A stretch of 64,000 nucleotides of DNA from Streptomyces marokkonensis (lineage in GTDB: Bacteria; Actinomycetota; Actinomycetes; Streptomycetales; Streptomycetaceae): contig NZ_VSKS01000004.1 of the NCBI RefSeq assembly GCF_008312835.1, forward strand, positions 186,001 through 250,000. Reading direction: 5' to 3'. The notes beneath the pieces were generated by a model. The model was not told the origin of the DNA. It searched no databases and saw nothing but the letters and a program-made list of their open reading frames with translations. A program made the position numbers and the translations under genes. Position 1 is the stretch's first letter; every line of letters begins with the position of its first letter. This document shows, piece after piece, positions 60,022-64,000 of this stretch.

Positions 60022-60510
60022 TCAGTCCTGCACGATGTGCTGGAGGCCCGCGATGCCCTCCCGGGTGCCGACGACCACCAGGACGTCCCCGGGACGCAGG
60101 AGCTGGGCCGGCCCGGGCGAGGCGATGACCTCCTCGCCGCGCACCACGGCCACGATCGAGGCACCGGTGCGGGTCCGGGCGCGGGTGTCGCCCAGGACGC
60201 GGTCGGCGTACGGGCTGCCGGGATCGATCTGGATCTGCCCCGCGCTCAGGCCCGGCACCTCACGGGTCAGGTCGGCGAACCGTTCGGCGATGCGCGGGGC
60301 GCCGAGAATCTCCGCGACGGTGTCGGCCTCCTCGCTGGTGAACCGGAGTACCGGCCGGGCCTCGTCGGGATCCTCGGCCGTGTACACCATCAGCTCGAAA
60401 TCCCCGGAGCGCCGCGCGACGATCCCCACACGGTCGCCGTCACGGTTGACGAACTCGTAGCGCAGGCCCACTCCGGGCAGCAGGACCTCGTTGACGTCCA
60501 CCCGCATCAT
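60022..60510 (-). CDS. TrkA-C domain regulatory subunit of the antiporter (KhtT-like)
   Basis: 162 residues from ATG 60510 (MMRVDVNEVLLPGVGLRYEF); ATG 60507 is equally possible and the upstream frame to 60579 is non-coding. The N-terminal domain LRYEFVNRDGDRVGIVARRS resembles KhtT, and the C-terminal TrkA-C domain contains GASIVAVVRGEEVIASPGPA and LRPGDVLVVVGTREGIAGLQ. It binds a nucleotide or ions to gate the antiporter encoded next. Confidence 0.9.
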   Translation of the reverse strand: MMRVDVNEVLLPGVGLRYEFVNRDGDRVGIVARRSGDFELMVYTAEDPDEARPVLRFTSEEADTVAEILGAPRIAERFADLTREVPGLSAGQIQIDPGSPYADRVLGDTRARTRTGASIVAVVRGEEVIASPGPAQLLRPGDVLVVVGTREGIAGLQHIVQD

Positions 60511-61109
60511 CCCCATCAGCTGTGCGTCGGTGCCGGCGCGGCCGCGGGCCCGGGCCGCCGCCATCGATCTTCGGCACACACCGTCGGCGACTGGAGTCCG
60601 GGTCCCTGGGTCCGGCGCCGGTTCAGAATCGGAGAGACCAGTGTGGCGACCGACGGGGCCGTCACGGAAAGGGCCGGAAGCCCCTGGGTGGCGACTGAAC
60701 GGGCCTTCCCGCCCGGGTCGGGCGGCCGGACAGCGGCGCTGGTGTACGCCTCTGTCCAGGGGCCCCGACGCCGAGGATCAGTGGCACGAGTTGCTGATCC
60801 GCACGGCGATTCCGGAGGCCGGGACAGGCACGGTGATGGGGCATCCGGCCCTCACGCGCATCCGGCGGCGGTACGTTCGGGCGAACGGCCGCAGTCCGGC
60901 GATCTGCTGTTCCAGGGTGAGTTGGGCGGCGTCCTCGCCGGGCCGGTCATCCCCGGGCGTGCCGCGGTGCGCGCAAGGCCATGCCGCCCCGTCTTCGAGC
61001 CGGCGCCCGGCGCCGGCCGCCCCCCCCCCGGCAGAGCACTTCGGTACGCATGCGACACGGCCACCCGCGAAACGCCGGTGAAAGCCCTCCCTGAGGGGAG
61101 GACGGAGAC
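60511..61109. other. Gene-free stretch upstream of tRNA-Arg
   Basis: About 600 bp with open frames on both strands but none with a ribosome-binding site plus recognisable product. It includes a run of ten C at 61020-61029. I see no promoter or repeat I can defend. Confidence 0.5.
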
Positions 61110-61185
61110 TGGCGCCCCCGGCAGGACTCGAACCTGCGGCCAAGCGCTTAGAAGGCGCCTGCTCTATCCACTGAGCTACGGGGGC
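61110..61185 (-). tRNA. tRNA-Arg (anticodon UCU)
   Basis: Reading the minus strand from 61185: acceptor GCCCCCG, D-arm GCTC...GAGC, anticodon stem-loop with loop CTTCTAA (anticodon TCT, reading AGA), T-arm GCAGGTTCGAGTCCTGC, acceptor CGGGGGC, discriminator G and an encoded CCA (61112-61110). All stems pair; length is 76 nt including CCA. Confidence 0.96.
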
Positions 61186-61505
61186 CGGTGTGGTGGCCTG
61201 TCGTCGCGGTGCCCGGGTCGGGCCTGTCCTTGACGTTGCCGGAGACAAGGATAGGGCTCCCGCATCCTTGCCCCTGTCGCCTCGCCTCCGTGGCTCGATG
61301 TGGAGGTTCGGTGAAGCGGTCCTGATAATCGCAGGCAGGTACGAATCGTGCATCGCTTTTGGCCTCTCGCGCACCGGGTGTTGTGCACTCGTTATGCCTG
61401 GGCTGTGCCCGCGCCTCGGTCGTCCCTTCCGTCCGTTGTGTTCTGTCGGCGCGCAGACATGCTCATATGCTTCAGAATTCCCCTAAAATTGGGCATTCTT
61501 CGCAT

Positions 61506-63116
61506 GTGGTGACCTTGGACGTACGGCCTCAGCTGCTCGACGCACTCTCCGCCCTGCGCGACCGTGTCGCCGCCGCACGCTTCCCGCTGCCCCTGGCGGG
61601 GGCCGCACGCGCGCGTGCCAACCGCGACGAACTGCTCGCCCAGCTCGACGACTATCTGGTGCCCCGGCTGAGAGATCCCGAAGCCCCCCTGCTGGCCGTC
61701 GTCGGAGGGTCCACCGGGGCCGGGAAGTCCACTCTGGTGAACTCCCTCGTGGGCAGGCGGGTCAGCGAGGCGGGCGTGCTGCGGCCGACGACACGCACAC
61801 CGGTGCTCGTCTGCCATCCGGAGGACCACCACTGGTTCAGCGGGATGAGGGTGCTGCCCGACCTCACGCGCGTGTGGGTACCCCACCACCAGGACCCGGC
61901 GGACGACCTGCTCCTCCCCGGCGAGGACCCCGCGCGGGTGCTCCGCGTCGAGACCACCGACACCCTGCCCCCCGGCCTCGCCCTCCTCGACGCACCCGAC
62001 ATCGACTCCCTCGTGTCCGACAACCGCGTCCTCGCCGCCGAGCTCATCAACGCCGCGGACATCTGGATCATGGTGACCACCGCCGCCCGCTACGCCGACG
62101 CCGTCCCCTGGCACATGCTGCGTACCGCCAAGGAGTACGCCGTCACCCTGGTGACCGTCCTCGACCGGGTGCCCCACCAGGTCGTCTCCGAGGTGTCGCG
62201 GCAGTACGGCGCCCTGCTCACCAAGGCCGGGCTCGGTCACGTACCCCGCTTCACCGTGCCCGAGCTGCCCGAGTCGGCCTGGGGCGGCGGCCTGCTGCCC
62301 GCCACCGCCGTGGCGGCGCTGCGCACCTGGCTCGTCCACCAGACGCTGGACCCCGCCGCCCGCCAGCACGTCATGGCCCGCACCGCGTACGGCGTCCTGG
62401 ACTCCCTCAACGCCCGCCTGCCCGAACTCGCGGGGGCCGCCGCGGCCCAGTACGCCGCCGCCCTGCGGCTCACCGCCGCCATCGAGAGCGCGTACGACAG
62501 TGAGCACTCGCGCGTGCGGGGCCGGCTCCAGGCGGGGGCCGTGCTCGCCGGGGACGCGCTCAAGCGGTGGCGTGCCTTCCCCCTGGACTGCACCCCGGGC
62601 GAACTCCTCGACACCCTGGTGGAGAGTCTCAGCGCCCTGCTGCTGTGCGCCGTCGCCGCCGCCGACGAGCGCGTCGACGACGCCTGGCGGCGCGAACCGG
62701 CGGCGGACGCCCCCGAACTCACCGCCCGCGCCGCCGCCCCGGAGAGCGCCGAACACCGCATCGGGCTGGCCGTACGGCGCTGGCGGCGCGAGCTCGAGGA
62801 GTACGCCGAGGACGAGGTGCGGGAGCTGGACCGCGGCCTCGCGCCCGACCCCGAGACGGTCGCCGCGCTGGTCGCCACGGCGCTCCTGGGCGGCCGCCGG
62901 GCCCGGACCGCCGGAGAGGGGCTCGCCGAGCGGATCGGCGCGCACGGCGCGCTGCGGCTCCGTGACCGCGGGGGACGGCTGCTCGTGGAGCACGTGGACC
63001 GCGTCATGCACGCCGAACGCGAGCGCCGGCTCGCCCCGCTCGACGCGCTCGAGGTGCACGCGGAGCCCCAGCCCGAACTCATCGCCGCGTTGTCCGTACT
63101 GCAGAAGGAGAGGTGA
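61506..63116 (+). CDS. Dynamin-like GTPase (first of a pair)
   Basis: 536 residues from GTG 61506; GTG 61509 and ATG 61467 are alternatives, and the leader is AT-rich from 61467. The GTPase domain has G1 [10 protein letters not shown] (about residue 70), G3 LLDAPDIDS and G4 TVLDRV. The remainder is a long helical region ([40 protein letters not shown]), with no clear membrane helix. It lies 4 bp upstream of a second GTPase gene. I recall the S. venezuelae sporulation dynamins DynA/DynB being adjacent genes in this part of the chromosome, so this pair is a candidate ortholog. Confidence 0.85.
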   Translation: MVTLDVRPQLLDALSALRDRVAAARFPLPLAGAARARANRDELLAQLDDYLVPRLRDPEAPLLAVVGGSTGAGKSTLVNSLVGRRVSEAGVLRPTTRTPVLVCHPEDHHWFSGMRVLPDLTRVWVPHHQDPADDLLLPGEDPARVLRVETTDTLPPGLALLDAPDIDSLVSDNRVLAAELINAADIWIMVTTAARYADAVPWHMLRTAKEYAVTLVTVLDRVPHQVVSEVSRQYGALLTKAGLGHVPRFTVPELPESAWGGGLLPATAVAALRTWLVHQTLDPAARQHVMARTAYGVLDSLNARLPELAGAAAAQYAAALRLTAAIESAYDSEHSRVRGRLQAGAVLAGDALKRWRAFPLDCTPGELLDTLVESLSALLLCAVAAADERVDDAWRREPAADAPELTARAAAPESAEHRIGLAVRRWRRELEEYAEDEVRELDRGLAPDPETVAALVATALLGGRRARTAGEGLAERIGAHGALRLRDRGGRLLVEHVDRVMHAERERRLAPLDALEVHAEPQPELIAALSVLQKER

Positions 63117-63120
63117 TCGT

Positions 63121-64000
63121 GTGACCGCCGTCACGGACCAGGACCACACCGAGCACCCTGAGCGTCCCGAACATCCCGAACAGCCGGAGCGCTCCGCCCG
63201 TGACGCCGAAGGCTCCCCCCGCGGGGACGCGAGTCCCTGGGACGACGGGCTGATCGCGCGGCGCGTGAACGGGGGCACCGAGGAGGAGCAGTACCGCGTG
63301 ACGGAGCCCCGGGCCTCCACGGCGCAGAAGGTGACGCCCCTGACGTACGGCCCGCAGCTGGGGACGCGGCTCGACGCGCTGCGCGAGCTGGTGGGCCTGT
63401 CCCGCGCCCGGCTCGACAACCGGACCCTAGCCCAGGCGGGCCGGGTGCTCGACGAGGCCGCCGCGCGGCGCGGACTCTCCGGACAGCACACCGTCGTCGC
63501 CATCGCGGGCGCCACCGGCAGCGGCAAGTCGCAGCTGTTCAACGCGCTGGCCGGGGTGCCCATCTCGGAGACCGGCGTACGCCGGCCGACCACCGCCGCG
63601 CCCATCGCGTGCAGCTGGAGCGACGGCGCGGCGAGCCTCATCGAACGCCTCGGCATCCCGCCCCGGCTCAGACGGCGCCCCCTCCAGGCGACGGCGGACG
63701 CGGACGAACGGCTGCGCGGGCTCGTCCTGGTCGACCTGCCCGACCACGACTCGGCGGCCGTGCAGCACCGCGAGCAGGTGGACCGTGTCCTCGGACTGGT
63801 CGACGCGGTCATCTGGGTCGTCGACCCCGAGAAGTACGCCGACGCCATGCTGCACGAGCGCTATCTGCGGCCCATGGCGGCCCACGCGGAGGTCATGTTC
63901 GTCGTCCTCAACCAGATCGACCGGCTGCCCGGGGACGCCGCCGAGCAGGTCCTGGACGACCTGCGGCGGCTGCTCGACGAGGACGGCATCGTCCTCGGCG
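63121..64000 (+). CDS. Dynamin-like/YfjP-type GTPase (partial, second of a pair)
   Basis: Starts at GTG 63121 and runs off the window after 293 codons. A disordered His/Glu/Pro-rich N-terminus (about 1-60: EHPERPEHPEQPER) precedes the GTPase domain: G1 GATGSGKSQLFNALAG (about residue 128), G3 VDLPDHDS, IWVVDPEKYADAML and G4 VLNQIDRL. The C-terminus, where YfjP-type proteins usually have two membrane helices, is outside the window. It probably works with the preceding GTPase. Confidence 0.88.
   Translation, partial: MTAVTDQDHTEHPERPEHPEQPERSARDAEGSPRGDASPWDDGLIARRVNGGTEEEQYRVTEPRASTAQKVTPLTYGPQLGTRLDALRELVGLSRARLDNRTLAQAGRVLDEAAARRGLSGQHTVVAIAGATGSGKSQLFNALAGVPISETGVRRPTTAAPIACSWSDGAASLIERLGIPPRLRRRPLQATADADERLRGLVLVDLPDHDSAAVQHREQVDRVLGLVDAVIWVVDPEKYADAMLHERYLRPMAAHAEVMFVVLNQIDRLPGDAAEQVLDDLRRLLDEDGIVLG

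Noticed and set aside
60778-61374. Open frames upstream of and across tRNA-Arg
   Set aside because: One runs straight through the tRNA gene; compositions are Arg/Pro-rich and no start has a ribosome-binding site.

Overview
The window is high-GC (about 72%) actinobacterial DNA and almost certainly Streptomyces. It encodes chaplins, a WhiJ-type regulator with HATPase and DUF397 companions, an ECF41 sigma factor, many GTG starts and tight 4-bp gene overlaps. From memory, the gene order (citrate synthase, RecD-like helicase, copper ATPase, mmsA, chaplins, fused ribose transporter) matches the S. coelicolor SCO2700-SCO2755 neighbourhood; this was not checked by search.

Layout. 1-6.3 kb: the end of an EamA transporter, a sugar-phosphate isomerase with a duplicated 3' end, and a LacI regulator divergent from a coupled operon (Gfo/Idh/MocA oxidoreductase, DUF993 aldolase-like protein, isomerase). 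6.4-12.3 kb: a ribose-type operon rbsR-A-(CB fusion)-K-D behind two identical LacI-type half-palindromes. 12.5-13.2 kb: wreckage of a toxin-antitoxin pair joined to a copied piece of rbsR. 13.3-20.7 kb: an ECF41 sigma factor with its carboxymuconolactone-decarboxylase partner, an ankyrin/HEAT protein, the HATPase/WhiJ-like/DUF397 group, a lipoprotein, an acetyltransferase, a membrane-anchored protein and a HIT protein. 20.8-24.6 kb: RecD-like helicase and citrate synthase. 25.2-32.1 kb: copZA behind a CsoR-type box, a TetR regulator facing an MMPL transporter, and an alcohol dehydrogenase. 32.1-38.9 kb: two small genes, mmsA, and an ABC exporter whose ATPase is fused to a predicted extracytoplasmic hydrolase.

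39-57.8 kb is the most unusual part, a cell-surface region. It holds a long chaplin with three chaplin domains and a sortase signal, an ATP-grasp/flavoprotein pair, a secreted GH26-like enzyme, and an eight-gene coupled exopolysaccharide operon (secreted protein, two glycosyltransferases, polyprenyl-phosphate sugar transferase, Wzy-like polymerase, MurJ/Wzx-like flippase, polysaccharide deacetylase, Wzz-like protein). Beyond these lie seven small or medium secreted proteins: a threonine-rich protein, an acidic peptide, a short chaplin, and a tandemly duplicated two-gene cassette of cysteine-containing secreted proteins that I do not recognise. A TTCGCC-N7-GGCGAA dyad occurs at two places in this region, which suggests shared control.

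57.8-64 kb: an alpha/beta hydrolase, a KefB/KhtT-like cation:proton antiporter pair, tRNA-Arg(UCU), and two consecutive dynamin-like GTPases, the second cut by the window edge. No CRISPR array, rRNA, intact IS element or origin was seen.
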